The notes under the pieces were generated by a model. That model ran no database searches and had not been told where the DNA came from. It was given only the letters and a program-made list of their open reading frames with translations. The translations under genes and the position numbers were made by a program. Shown here piece by piece: positions 9,559 to 19,732 of a stretch of 64,000 bases of DNA. The stretch covers positions 2,728,001 through 2,792,000 of the forward strand of contig NC_031672.1 in the NCBI RefSeq assembly GCF_001640025.1, read 5' to 3'. Source of the DNA: Sugiyamaella lignohabitans. Its lineage: Eukaryota; Ascomycota; Dipodascomycetes; Dipodascales; Trichomonascaceae. Numbering within the stretch: position 1 is the stretch's first letter; every line of letters begins with the position of its first letter.

Positions 9559-11625
9559 TTAATAAAGCATCGGTCCCCCGCACTCAAGTACGACGGTAGA
9601 TCCGATGAAATTTAGGAACCTCTTTCCGTAATCCCTTGGATTGATAGTATTCAGAGAGGAAGGGCGATGCACGATTCTACTAAAATTTGATTTTAGTGCC
9701 TTGGACAAACCATATGGAGAAAGTGAATCAATCATACCCATGGAATGTCTAACTTTACCTGATTGAGGGTCGCTATGGATACCAACCAAGAGTGAATAGT
9801 CCATTATGTTATATTTTTCAAGGAGTGCAACATCTGAGGCTAATTGGATTAGAAATTTGTCTCGCTTGCCTTTTCCCATAAGAATTACTTCTTGGTTTTC
9901 CAGCCAATCACCGTCTTTATTGATATCGAGGTCATTAATGACACTACTAACTCCCGATCGGTTTCTGTGCTTAATTCCTTTAAGATCATAGACCATATTG
10001 ACATCTGTGTCAAGCAAATTCTTCATGACAACAAAATGAGTGTCTTTGCCAAGCGTTCTAAGAGTGAAATGACCAAGATAGGTAGGGATTAACGTATCTG
10101 GGTTCTCTTGGATATGAGAGTAATAGTCCCTCATGAAAGACTCTCCCATTAAAGTATTGTGCTCCTTGCGTTGAATAGTTTTGATAATGTATTTCCGATC
10201 GGCTGTGAAATAAAAGTCAGCATCGGTCTTTCCGGGAGATTTTTCGTGCAGAGCATCATGATCAAAAAGGAACGAATTCAAATAGTAGGGAAAATAAGAC
10301 CCACAAAGTGTGCGAATATTCTCGTAAACAGAGGGGAAATGGCACTGAACCACGGCATCGGGAGAAACCTTGAACGTTTTGTGTCCTGGCTGAAAGAACT
10401 GGACTCTAACCTCGGGATGAACAATGGGAGGATTCTCAACAAGGGAGGAGTAAATACCCAAAAAAATAAGATATTTCTTAGGAGCAATGGGGCTGGACTT
10501 TAACCCAAGCTTTCTTTTAAAAGAGTCAATCTTGGCTTCAGCTCTTTTCATGAGCATAGTTTTCTTATCTTCGTCAAACTTCACAAATTTAGGATTTAAA
10601 GCGGCATCGACTGATCCGAAACGTGGAGGGTACTCACAAGTAGCGTCCTGCAAGATATTGCCTGAGATGGCTGTAGGCAGGTCGTAGGTGTCTGAAACAA
10701 TTGACTGGCTTGAGTTGCAAACCGAGGAACTAACTGAGCCTTCACGCTCATTTGCTATCATCTCATCAATTTCGGGTTGCAACAAAAATGGGCAAACCCT
10801 GGGTCTAACAGGTTTAACCGGAAGTGATATTTGTTTATCGGTAGTAAGATTCTCTTCAATCAATACCGTTTGAGTTGTTGAGATGTCTGACGGCTCCTCG
10901 CGAATTGCCATATTAGAAGACTCTTTACAAGACGAGTCATCAGAATGGTAGTTTGAGGCTATAGGTGCAACCTCACAAAGTATGTTGCCGCCATGGTTCA
11001 CCACGATGTCTAGAGAGACTTGAGTGGGAGTGCTCCAAATTCGATGAAGATTGTCTGCTTCAGCAGAGACTATAGAATCCATTTCAACCTCTGAGTTAGG
11101 CACTATAATGTTTTTAGTTCCACGGCCAGAGCTTATTTCCTTGGCAATGTATTCCTCATAATCGGTCTGTTCAAGTCCAAAATTATCCGTAGTAAGTGTT
11201 TCTTTGGAGTCAATTGATCCAGTTCGTGAGTAGGGAGCTTTACCAGAGTCATAACCCATACTATTATCAATATTAAGGCGAATGGTTGAGTCTACCTGGG
11301 AGATTTTACCGTGAGCACCATGTTTAGAATAGTAGGCCAACTTTTCACAGTTAGGGTAGGCATATCTAGGGTTTTCAATAATTCCAATATGAGATCGATC
11401 TTTGTGAGCTTGGTGTTTGCTACCATACTTGGTCAAAAAGGCTTGGCAGTTGGGATAAGACGAACGAATGTCCTCAACTGAACAGGTTTGACGAATTCTC
11501 AAATTATCAGTTGGCATTGGCTTTGACTCAACTCCACCATCATTAACAGAGTGGTAGTTGGCAACCACCGACTCATCCCTCTTAAGGTGATGACGGCACT
11601 TGCGATACAATCGACGAATACCCAT
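9559..11625 (-). CDS. PIPK-family phosphatidylinositol phosphate kinase-like protein (copy A)
   Basis: A 688 aa protein with a Ser/Thr-rich, probably disordered N-terminus (1-350) and a C-terminal PIPK fold (about 415-675). The PIP kinase hallmarks are present: SPGK at 463-466 (family SPGKSGS, here SPGKTDAD), IIKTI with the ATP-binding Lys482, DLKG 547-550 (family DLKGS, here DLKGI), MDYSLLVG 608-615 and the metal-binding GMID 630-633. Catalysis is therefore plausible, though the altered glycine-rich SGS and DLKGS serine are unusual. It is not the MSS4 orthologue by size or overall similarity; it is closest to the other four copies here. Near residues 55-108 the N-terminus has a twice-repeated YPNC...KHxAH motif. 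The ATG at 11625 fits. Substrate specificity cannot be read. Confidence 0.85.
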   Translation of the reverse strand: MGIRRLYRKCRHHLKRDESVVANYHSVNDGGVESKPMPTDNLRIRQTCSVEDIRSSYPNCQAFLTKYGSKHQAHKDRSHIGIIENPRYAYPNCEKLAYYSKHGAHGKISQVDSTIRLNIDNSMGYDSGKAPYSRTGSIDSKETLTTDNFGLEQTDYEEYIAKEISSGRGTKNIIVPNSEVEMDSIVSAEADNLHRIWSTPTQVSLDIVVNHGGNILCEVAPIASNYHSDDSSCKESSNMAIREEPSDISTTQTVLIEENLTTDKQISLPVKPVRPRVCPFLLQPEIDEMIANEREGSVSSSVCNSSQSIVSDTYDLPTAISGNILQDATCEYPPRFGSVDAALNPKFVKFDEDKKTMLMKRAEAKIDSFKRKLGLKSSPIAPKKYLIFLGIYSSLVENPPIVHPEVRVQFFQPGHKTFKVSPDAVVQCHFPSVYENIRTLCGSYFPYYLNSFLFDHDALHEKSPGKTDADFYFTADRKYIIKTIQRKEHNTLMGESFMRDYYSHIQENPDTLIPTYLGHFTLRTLGKDTHFVVMKNLLDTDVNMVYDLKGIKHRNRSGVSSVINDLDINKDGDWLENQEVILMGKGKRDKFLIQLASDVALLEKYNIMDYSLLVGIHSDPQSGKVRHSMGMIDSLSPYGLSKALKSNFSRIVHRPSSLNTINPRDYGKRFLNFIGSTVVLECGGPMLY

Positions 11626-11828
11626 TGTTAACTAGAATGGGTGATAAACAAAAAATCAATAATAGAACGTTGGTAAAAATAATCTTGGAACAATACCGGT
11701 GTGTAAACTTAGCAGGCAGAATTGTTTTAACAAATAGTGGAAAAAGAAGGAAGAAGCGGAAGTTTTCCCTCCTTGTATATGGAGAAGAGCCCAGAAATTA
11801 TGGGACGAAAATTATGGACTGCTTGCAA

Positions 11829-11849
11829 CCCCCCCCCCCCCCCCCCCCC
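11829..11849 (+). repeat. Poly-C tract (21 C)
   Basis: An uninterrupted run of 21 cytosines followed by TCCCTCGGGGGA, about 200 bp upstream of the PIPK A start codon. The complementary G run could form G-quadruplexes. Confidence 0.95.
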
Positions 11850-12853
11850 TCCCTCGGGGGATCATTGTAACCATTTTGTGCAGCTTTAAAAGAGGATTAA
11901 AAAACTGAAAAACATGGAAAATTTAAACAAATTTCACTTCACAATTGTAAGTCATTTAGTTAGCTATAACCGCGCCTCAAAAGGTGATCTCAGGGGGTAT
12001 TCGGACGTTCGGTCACGTGATGTGGTTTACTTAACCAGTGTGATGGCGCTACTTTTTACAAACTGGGTTGGCTCCTAAGGTGTCTATATGGTTTAAAGCT
12101 CAGCGTATAAAAGACCGTTGAAATACGATGACAAATCTAGATCTGATTAAAGAAAGCTGATGGCATTCGACTCGACCGAGTCTGATTTATTTTTGAATGC
12201 CTGAAGGTTTGTAGCAAACTATATAAGCATATTGACCATGACACTGAGAAAGATTGAATGCATCTTTTAAGAGAACAATTAGCTAAATTCAATAGCATCC
12301 ATACAAGTATTTCAGAAGATTTCAACTATCAATCTATCTCCCGAGGATGATCTGCGAGGACAGATGCTGGTAGATTCGCTGGATGCCGCTTTAATAAAAT
12401 CCCAGGAAAGTTCTGTCCAAGGGGAAAGCTAAGAGACACATCAAACATTGGAGACAATCTAGAGCCCTATTTCAATTCCTGGAAACTGAATACAGTTGCT
12501 TTTATTGACTTTGCCATTCGGTGCCATATATGCATGCATGTATATGCAGGGTCCAATGTTGACATGTACTTGTGCCACGAGCTCGTGCTTTGTGACTGAT
12601 TCTTGAAAAAATCTTAAGACCGGTCGAATTTACTATCATATACGTTGTCACCTGATGATACACAAGTATAAATATTGCCCTCTACTATAATACTTAGTTG
12701 CTATACGTATCTATATTACAGCTATATAACCAGAATAGCTGCAACCCATGTGTATGAGTTTGAGTCTTTATGGATAAAAGTTAAACTAATTCAACTAGTG
12801 AATTATATAGCCAAGGTATTTGTTGGATAGGACCGTAAGAAAAAAAACGAAAA

Positions 12854-12889
12854 GCGGGGCTCGGCCCCGTCTCCGGCAGCCGGAGGCAC
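12854..12889. repeat. Short GC-rich palindromic element
   Basis: Two small hairpins, CGGGGC/GCCCCG and CTCCGG/CCGGAG, end in CCGGAGGCA, the terminus shared by the larger GC-rich elements. It is the shortest member seen and may be a fragment. Confidence 0.55.
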
Positions 12890-13010
12890 GGATCGAAATC
12901 AGACCGAGTCTGATCCCAATATTTACATACAGGCCAAGGCAATTGGCAATCACTCTGCAATTGCCGCCTCTTACATACCTACATCTACATGCATTATATA
13001 CTTTACATCT

Positions 13011-14597
13011 TTAATATCTGTGGTGTTTGTTGGCTCTGCCAGTGCTAACCGTGGGCACCACTGTGGATTCCATGAAATTGAAGAACCTTGCTGCATAGTC
13101 GCCAGGTCTCATACAACTAAGAGTGGTGGGATCATGGAGCAATCCCAATGCTGTTCTCTTCAGAGCTTGTGGTTTGTTATAGGGTGTCAAAATGTCAATG
13201 ATTCCCATTACACTCTTTCTACTCTCATCGTACTTACCAACCAGCATGGAGTAGTCGAAGATGTTATTTCTCTTCAGGAATGCAACATCGTTCATCATCT
13301 GGATCACGACCTTTGTTCTTTCTTCATCATTCATGTGAATAGCCTCCTTGTGTTTCATCCACTCAATGTCTTTGTACACCAACCGACCAACATTGTCTGT
13401 ATTTTCGTCAACGGCTCGATTGTACGTAGACCCCTTAAGATCATAGACTCTGTCAACCTGGCTGTGTCCTGAGAACAAATTCTTCATCACAACGAAATGA
13501 GTTCGCTTGCCATTATTTTCGTGGGTATAGTGACCAAGGAATACTGGCAAAAGACTATTCTTATGTCGCTCAAGGTGCTTAACATATGAGGGTAACAAGT
13601 CAATCAGCACTTTGTGTTCGGAACTGGGAATTGTCTTAATGATGTACTTACCGTCTTCAGTGTAGAGCAAATCGGAACCAGATCTACCAGGAGACTTGAT
13701 AACAATAGCAGCAGAATTCAAGTCAAATGCGCTCAGGTAGTCGCTGGTTCTAATTCCCTGTCGTCTACGAATGGTATTAAATAGATCTTGCGAATGTCCC
13801 TCAATTGTACCACCAGCCACAGCGTGAATCGTGGGAGAAGAGGTATGGCTCACACCAGGAGCCAAACTAGTGCGCACGCATCTGTAAACACCATCAAAGA
13901 AAATGGTAGTTCGTAATGATCGAGTAGGTGTTTTTTTCTCATAGGAGTGTTTGGTTGTAGTTGGAATACTTACCTTTTGCTGGTGTGAGCTGCTAGGACG
14001 AGTTCCTTGTGTATCACGAGGATTAGTAGAAATTTTGGTGGCAGAAGGCACTCGCTTTTTAAGACGAGGTGCTCTTGCCGCTTCCCAAGTGGATAACCGC
14101 CCACTCAAGTGAGACTCTACTTCCTTGATGGATTCAGTACTGACAGTCTCACCAAGGGTAAGAACAAATTTAAGATGCTTCTCTACTCCTCTAATGGCCC
14201 TCCATAACTCTACTTCAGAGCGGTCAATCTGACCTCTAGCAATCTCGATGGTTTCATTGAGATCTTCTATAGCAGACGTTACAGTAGACCAAGCACTGGA
14301 TTGAGACAGGCGTGCTTTTCGAACAAGCTCCTGAGTCTTCTTCTCACAGAGCTTCTCACAGACATAGGTGTTGCAGTAGCTTTTAATCTCCAGGTACTTG
14401 ACAGCCAATTCATTGGCGGAGTGGAACTTACTTTGTACCGAGCGGTCCCATAGGGGCTGTGGAATGTGTACCTCAGGTAAAAGGTAAGAGCATGTGTAAA
14501 GGTTATCTGTAAATTTGATTAGGTTGCGAGCCATGTATCGCACCGGTCTCGCATAGTTTGCGAATGAGCGTCGAAGGGGTATATCGTAGTGATACAT
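13011..14597 (-). CDS. PIPK-family phosphatidylinositol phosphate kinase-like protein (copy B)
   Basis: 528 aa. Residues 55-175 are rich in charged, helix-forming sequence; 180-230 are basic and low-complexity; the PIPK core runs from about 260 to 512. Key motifs are SPGRSGS 302-308, IIKTI with Lys321, DLKGS 386-390, FDYSMLVG 447-454 (family MDYSLLVG) and GIID 465-468. All catalytic residues expected of a PIP kinase are retained. The activation loop has Lys where type I PIP5 kinases have Glu, so specificity may differ. It is the least similar of the active-looking copies to D and E. A run of GATAAG sites and a CACGTG dyad lie within 215 bp upstream of its ATG. It is divergent from copy C across a 2 kb spacer. 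Confidence 0.85.
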   Translation of the reverse strand: MYHYDIPLRRSFANYARPVRYMARNLIKFTDNLYTCSYLLPEVHIPQPLWDRSVQSKFHSANELAVKYLEIKSYCNTYVCEKLCEKKTQELVRKARLSQSSAWSTVTSAIEDLNETIEIARGQIDRSEVELWRAIRGVEKHLKFVLTLGETVSTESIKEVESHLSGRLSTWEAARAPRLKKRVPSATKISTNPRDTQGTRPSSSHQQKVSIPTTTKHSYEKKTPTRSLRTTIFFDGVYRCVRTSLAPGVSHTSSPTIHAVAGGTIEGHSQDLFNTIRRRQGIRTSDYLSAFDLNSAAIVIKSPGRSGSDLLYTEDGKYIIKTIPSSEHKVLIDLLPSYVKHLERHKNSLLPVFLGHYTHENNGKRTHFVVMKNLFSGHSQVDRVYDLKGSTYNRAVDENTDNVGRLVYKDIEWMKHKEAIHMNDEERTKVVIQMMNDVAFLKRNNIFDYSMLVGKYDESRKSVMGIIDILTPYNKPQALKRTALGLLHDPTTLSCMRPGDYAARFFNFMESTVVPTVSTGRANKHHRY

Positions 14598-14684
14598 CTT
14601 GCAGTGTTACGTAATACGTGAGGGGGGGAAAGAGACTGTAAACAAAACGAAAACAACACCACATTTATAATTAGGGGCATTACT

Positions 14685-14700
14685 GCACGTGATTACGTGC
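14685..14700. promoter_or_regulatory. Perfect dyad containing an E-box-like CACGTG
   Basis: GCACGTGATTACGTGC is a perfect inverted repeat with a 4-base centre, 88 bp upstream of the PIPK B start. CACGTG is the core bound by yeast bHLH factors such as Cbf1, Pho4 and Ino2/Ino4-like proteins. Function is inferred only. Confidence 0.5.
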
Positions 14701-14763
14701 ATAGAGTTGGGATCGGTGGCTAGGCGATGGATCTTCACATGCTGCACATGTACGGCTATGCTA

Positions 14764-14804
14764 GATAAGGTACGATAAGATAAGGTAAGATAAGATAAGA
14801 GAAG
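14764..14804. promoter_or_regulatory. Cluster of GATAAG motifs upstream of PIPK B
   Basis: Five GATAA/GATAAG units occur within about 41 bp, roughly 170-210 bp upstream of the PIPK B start codon. GATAAG is the binding site of fungal GATA factors that mediate nitrogen regulation. A simple-repeat origin is possible, so the regulatory reading is an inference. Confidence 0.5.
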
Positions 14805-16102
14805 ATTTGGCCAGCGTTTTAAGCTTATTTACCAAAGTTTATAATTTCACTAAAAACAGAGGGTATGTTGAAACTAGGGCCACAACTGTATGTGATATGC
14901 TTTCTAAAGAAGAATCTTCCACGTTCGACGAGACCCAAGAGCCAATAATTTATGAAGAAATATCAAGTAGCTAGCTCTACAATCAAAATGTAGTGTCAAT
15001 AAAATAGCCCATTAATACTTGGACGATGTTGTTGTCAACGCTTGAAAATCTTTCAAAAAGGGAATTCAATTGTAAACAAGAGCAGAGTATTCAAAAATGA
15101 GGTGAAGTTAGGAGTATTCAAGAGAGCAGGGGGAAAGAGTGGAATGAATTACGGTCCACAAGCTTCATGGGGATATTCTAAAGTACGATAGGCTTGGCAT
15201 GGCCCTCGCTGTGTGATATTCTCGGGGTAGCGCAGGCAGCAGCTGTCGGTTGGAAGCTCAGGGGGGCTTGGCGATCAATAGTTCGGAAGTAAAGCTGCTG
15301 CTGGTGGGCGCAGGCGATCGGGAGATTAACCGTGCAGGTGGCTGCAACCCCTGGGATTACTCAAATCGGCAGGCATCTAATGCTGCCTGAGTTGATCATT
15401 GATATAAAATTCAAAGCGTTAAAACTAAGTTTCATAAATCTATTAGAGTAGAGTAGACGACAGTAAAAAGGGAGTGTCATTATGACGAACGAGATATATC
15501 TGGTCAGCGCGACGAGGGTAAGTATGCTGGTGCAGCCGGCACTCTCCTCCCAAATGCACCCCAGTCGAGGCCTGCATATGAGCTTTCTGCTATTGGGAGA
15601 TAAACATTGGACCGGGCTCCTAGCTAATCTCCAGCATAATCTACTCTTCACGACGCAATAGACTGGGTAGAACGGGCTTAGTCCGACTCGCATAGGCCAA
15701 CCCAGTCCTGCCCAATCCCGTCGGGCCCAACAACAGCCAAATTGAGCCTGCTGGATTGTCGAGCATAATTTTATAAACCACAGCACATATCAGTTGTTAG
15801 ACACAAATAATTTTATATATATTGGTATTCTGAGCATTATTCTCTGTAAAATCATAAGTCGCAAAATCGAGATCCAAATCTTCATGGGTGTCATGAAGGT
15901 CGCAACATTATGAAGGTGCAAGGTGTCCCAGTCTCAGTGGTCAAGGAAGGTATCAGCCGAGTTTCAGGCAGTGGGGCGTAGTAAATCCAATGACCAGCTG
16001 CAGAAGAGACTACGCTTGGGCCCTTATTTGGGTCTCATTTGGGCTGCACTTGGGCCGCTCCAGTCTGCTCGGGCCCCGAGCGTGCCCCAATGCCCAGCCG
16101 AT

Positions 16103-16206
16103 ATGCATGCATAAGCCCGATGGCCGCCTGCCCGTTATCTTGCATATAGGCCCGTTCGGCTTAACCTGCGATGAGATATCCCTTGGCATTTCCGTACTAA
16201 GTTAGG
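16103..16206 (+). promoter_or_regulatory. Upstream island shared by PIPK C and PIPK D
   Basis: About 105 bp beginning ATGCATGCATA and containing TTATCTTGCATAT, GCGATGAGAT and GGCATTTCCGTAC. It aligns with 41402-41510 upstream of PIPK D. It lies 402 bp before the C start codon, against 458 bp for D. The rest of the two upstream regions is largely unalignable, so this island appears selectively kept. Confidence 0.6.
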
Positions 16207-16453
16207 ACCCCCGCGAGACAACTCAAAACGAGCTAGTGGTAGAATCAGATTTAGCGACAACACAAATGTTTAAACAGGAGAAAACAAATAAAAGCTCATT
16301 TTCTTGCTGAAGTTCACCGGTTAGTTATGTGGTTATGTGGTCCATAAGTTATGCTACCATCTTGGCAGCACTATGCATGCATGCCTGGTCTGTGGGAGGA
16401 ATCTCGACATAATTTTTATGACCCAATTACATATAAGCAACTGAATTCGCTCT

Positions 16454-16567
16454 TTTTTGGTTTATTCTGTTTCTTCTCTTCTTCTCTTTAGAATAACACT
16501 TCTTGCTCTTCTACGACTTCAAGTTTTGTTCTGTGATTTTTTTAACCAGCGTTCAAACTCTCTATTA
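16454..16567 (+). promoter_or_regulatory. CT-block and leader shared by PIPK C and PIPK D
   Basis: A pyrimidine block ending in TTTAGAATAA is followed by AGTTTTGTTCTGTGA and TTTAACCAGCG. The same order occurs at 41822-41932 before PIPK D. CT-rich blocks next to start sites are common in strongly expressed yeast promoters. The C/TAG-AATAA junction could also be a 5' UTR splice acceptor, but no CTAAC branch point is seen. Confidence 0.55.
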
Positions 16568-16607
16568 TTATCGTTATTACTCTAGTGTGTTGATTTACTT
16601 AGCCACT

Positions 16608-18062
16608 ATGAGTAGACTTGCTTCTCTTTCTGTCAAGAAAGCTGGTGCCCAGTCCTCTTCTTCTGTTAAAAACATTGGCCACCAATCAGCTTCAAACAAA
16701 TCCAAATTGTTCTCTACTGGTTCAAAGGCCCTGAAGGCTATCAAACGAGCTTGCCATTCCAAATCCAGCTCCCAATCTATTGGTTCTACTCAAACTTCTC
16801 AATCATCTGTTCTTGAAGTTAATTCCACCCAATCGTCAACAACTAAAGTTGACTTTGATCAGTATCCTCAATGTATTGTCCGTGGTTCGTCCTCCTCAGT
16901 TATCGACTACCTAGCCGAAACTCCTATGGCTGCTCTTGACCTTTGTCCCTATGTTGACAAGACTGGTGCCGGCCCTTCTTCTAAGAGAGCCCCTTGGTGG
17001 GATCCTCTTCCTAAGCCCGACTCCTTCACCTACAGCACCACAGTCCCCTCTTCAAGATATCACAGCTCTACTTCGGAGAGCAAAGGCAAATCCAATGTTT
17101 ATTATTCTACTGTCCCCATTACTGAGAAGCCAATTGATGATCCCCTCACCAAGTTCGCCAATTGTTCAGAAGGCTTCATTTATCAACTGTCGGTTGGAGA
17201 CCACCGTCAGAATGCCTACGCATATCAGAACATATCCCAGTGGTCACGTATATTCAAGTGCCTTGATGATGGCACTGCTTCTCTTTCTGGTGCCTCATCG
17301 CCTTCTCTATTCAAGAGATTTTGGTCGAAGCTCTTCAAGAAAACAAAGGATGAAGTTCAATTCACTGAAGATTACTTCAAGCAGTTGGCAATTGATAACA
17401 TGTCTAATTTATCATTTCAATCTTTCAATGACGAGGCATTTACCTCCATTAGAAAATCACTCGGAGTCAAGCTCCCTAATTGGACTCACTTCTTGGTTGA
17501 CGGTCATGATGACATTATTTATACGTATGACGGCAAATTCGCCCTTCATACAATTGATCACACAGAGGCCTCTGCTTTGTATGGAATGGCTACCAATCTC
17601 AGCCACCACTTGAACCGATACAAAAAAACACAAATCACTAATTACATCGGCCTGTATCGTGTTGGAAATCAATATTTTGCTCTTGAGAGCTTACCTTTCA
17701 TTGAGACCAATCTAGTCAACGCCTTCTTCATGCGTTATGATCCCACAGAGGCCAACATTTATCTCCCCCTCGAGAATGCCAAGTGTCCCATTCTCTCGTC
17801 CAAACACTATCGACTTCAACCAGTGACAAATCGTGCCACTAAACAGGACAAGAAAACATTATTCCGGGATCTCAAGTTCCTGAAGGACAATCTAGCCTTT
17901 GGCTACAGATTAATTGTAGGAGACATCAGGGGAGAACTCCGTTACAAATTTGGCAACGTTTTGCCGTCACATTCCGACCCAGTCCCAAATCCACAAATCT
18001 TGACAATGTCGGAGTCACAATTCAATCTCTTCACTCGAGAGATTGATATTGTGTTTCAGTAA
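16608..18062 (+). CDS. PIPK-like protein with degenerate catalytic motifs (copy C, probable pseudokinase)
   Basis: 484 aa from the first ATG (MSRLASLSVKK). The upstream in-frame extension starts with TTG and overlaps the leader shared with copy D, so it is excluded. The N-terminal 240 residues are Ser-rich. From about 285 the protein follows the PIPK family, but every catalytic hallmark is altered: the IIKTI Lys position reads FALHTI (His314), the glycine-rich SPGKSGS block is absent, DLKGS is not recognisable, MDYSLLVG has become FGYRLIVG (431-438), and no GIID metal motif follows. The frame is open over its whole length with no stops, so it looks like a maintained, non-catalytic paralogue rather than a dead gene. 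Assignment rests on the aligned segments (YDGKFALHTIDHTEA, YIGLYRVGNQYFALESL, FLKDNLAFGYRLIVG) and the shared promoter with copy D. Confidence 0.7.
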   Translation: MSRLASLSVKKAGAQSSSSVKNIGHQSASNKSKLFSTGSKALKAIKRACHSKSSSQSIGSTQTSQSSVLEVNSTQSSTTKVDFDQYPQCIVRGSSSSVIDYLAETPMAALDLCPYVDKTGAGPSSKRAPWWDPLPKPDSFTYSTTVPSSRYHSSTSESKGKSNVYYSTVPITEKPIDDPLTKFANCSEGFIYQLSVGDHRQNAYAYQNISQWSRIFKCLDDGTASLSGASSPSLFKRFWSKLFKKTKDEVQFTEDYFKQLAIDNMSNLSFQSFNDEAFTSIRKSLGVKLPNWTHFLVDGHDDIIYTYDGKFALHTIDHTEASALYGMATNLSHHLNRYKKTQITNYIGLYRVGNQYFALESLPFIETNLVNAFFMRYDPTEANIYLPLENAKCPILSSKHYRLQPVTNRATKQDKKTLFRDLKFLKDNLAFGYRLIVGDIRGELRYKFGNVLPSHSDPVPNPQILTMSESQFNLFTREIDIVFQ

Positions 18063-19732
18063 CAGTGGATCTAATCGGTCTTGGTCTGCACTAGTCTTGT
18101 CAATTCCTGTGACATTCCAATGGTCATGCAACTTGTTCCTAGGCCCTCGACGGTGTAGGTGTCTTCCCATGTGGTAAGTAGAGCTTGGAGTTCTAAATCA
18201 TCTCCAGTGGCTTATGACATCGTGAGTTGACTGTTCGGTGCTACATGATATGGACCCATTCCGATTCAGGCGCCGCCCGACCGGCGACTGTCCAGAGTGG
18301 ATTCAGATCAGTTGTTGTTTCCTTTCACCTCAGCCAGTACTTGCTCCTTGTGCAGTGGTGGGCATTCCTGCCATGGCATAGGAGTTGACTGGTGGCTCTG
18401 TAGTGGCGCGTTCTGCTGCCTTTCAGGTTAGGTGAAGAGAATTGAGACAGTAGTGGCTGTTCTGATCCACGAAAATTAGGCCATGGGTTCTGATGCAGAC
18501 TCTAGGTTTCTTCAGTCACTCAAGTAGACATCTGCGATTCTTGGGTACCATCTTACCTTGTAGTTGGAACGACCTGACTCCTGATAAGGAACTGACTAGC
18601 TGGTACAGACCCACCGATGGATCACCACAATTCATTACACTAATTATTGGCCTCCGGGTTCTTTTTGACGACCGATACGACAACTCACACACTTCATTAT
18701 TATTATTATTATCATTTTGTCTCTTGTTTATATCTTAATAACAATACATCCTATGAAACTCACATTCTTTTAACTCTATAACTGGAACTAGACCCTAGCC
18801 GATGCAGATATTGTTTTGAAAAATGCCTCTGCTGGATATATTACATTTGTATTATCTTAACAGCAGGAGAAGTCTAATTAATAAGTCGGGACATGAATCC
18901 ATCATATCTAAACATATTACATATTTCTTGTGATTGTTTGGGAACAGTAGTTTTACTCCTGTCGGCTGGGGTCGGATATCAGCATACTAGTTTTGGTTTA
19001 TGGGGCGATATATACAAGTAGAAATAAAGAGAATATAGCACATGCCTTACCAAATGATAGTTGCGAAAATGATATGGAATACCTGTGATAATGCAGATTC
19101 TGGACCTGCAGAGCACCCAAAAATCGGCACCAGTCATTCTTCAGACACCTGGGGTGCAAGCTACTAGGTTAAATTTGTAGATCTAGTTAAAACCTGGTCT
19201 GTCTCAGGTCTCAGTTGTCATTAGACCTTTCACAAGCATGTTTCGGACTGTCGTGGTAGCTGCTCAGAGCGTCTGATATTCAGGGAGCGGCTATTAAAGT
19301 GGTCTCCAAAGTCCTGAGCACACAGATACAACTCTCAGCTCCAGCTGTTTCTACATAGGAAAGAAGAATAAATTTGAATATAGACTTATTTTGAATAGTT
19401 GAAAATCAGCACAGCTCAAGCATCCTCAAGCATTCTAGGGAGAACCCGCGTCGTGAGAGCCTGCATCTATTGTGGTTATCTTTTGATAAGGGCAAGGAAA
19501 CTGGTGATGCATGGTCAACCACCATTTTTCGCCAGGTGAACCAAAAAAAATAGAGGGAGTGTGAACGCTTATTAAATATTTATTTCTGCATTTCTGTAAC
19601 GACCAAACGCTTGCAAGTGAAAATTAATTAGTAGACAATCGAGCGGCGTAGCCTGTGAAGATTTAAGCTTCTAGTGTCATTTGAGCCCAGTAAGCGAAGG
19701 GTTTCGGCAGCGCTTAGAACTTTTCAACCAAA
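18063..19732. other. Intergenic between PIPK C and RPC1
   Basis: About 1.7 kb, the 3' flank of PIPK C and the RPC1 promoter. No PIPK 3' module like that of copies A, D and E was found here, and no gene is supported. Confidence 0.55.

Larger units (their letters stand above)
11626..13010. other. Intergenic between PIPK A and PIPK B
   Basis: About 1.4 kb forming the promoter side of A and the 3' side of B. It holds a 21-base C run (11829-11849), a CACGTG at 12016-12021 and a short GC-rich palindrome (12854-12889). No coding frame is supported. Confidence 0.6.
14598..16607. other. Divergent intergenic region between PIPK B and PIPK C
   Basis: Two kilobases without a supported gene. It holds the CACGTG dyad and GATA cluster near B, and the upstream island and leader shared with PIPK D near C. 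Small frames at 15361-15786 and 15923-16205 lack recognisable domains and codon structure. Confidence 0.6.

Noticed and set aside
15361..16205. Small proteins in the PIPK B/C divergent region
   Set aside because: Short frames with no domain. The last one overlaps the upstream island shared with PIPK D, which is non-coding there.
16503..16607. N-terminal extension of PIPK C
   Set aside because: Begins at TTG and overlaps the leader shared with PIPK D, which ends before the D ATG. The first ATG is at 16608.
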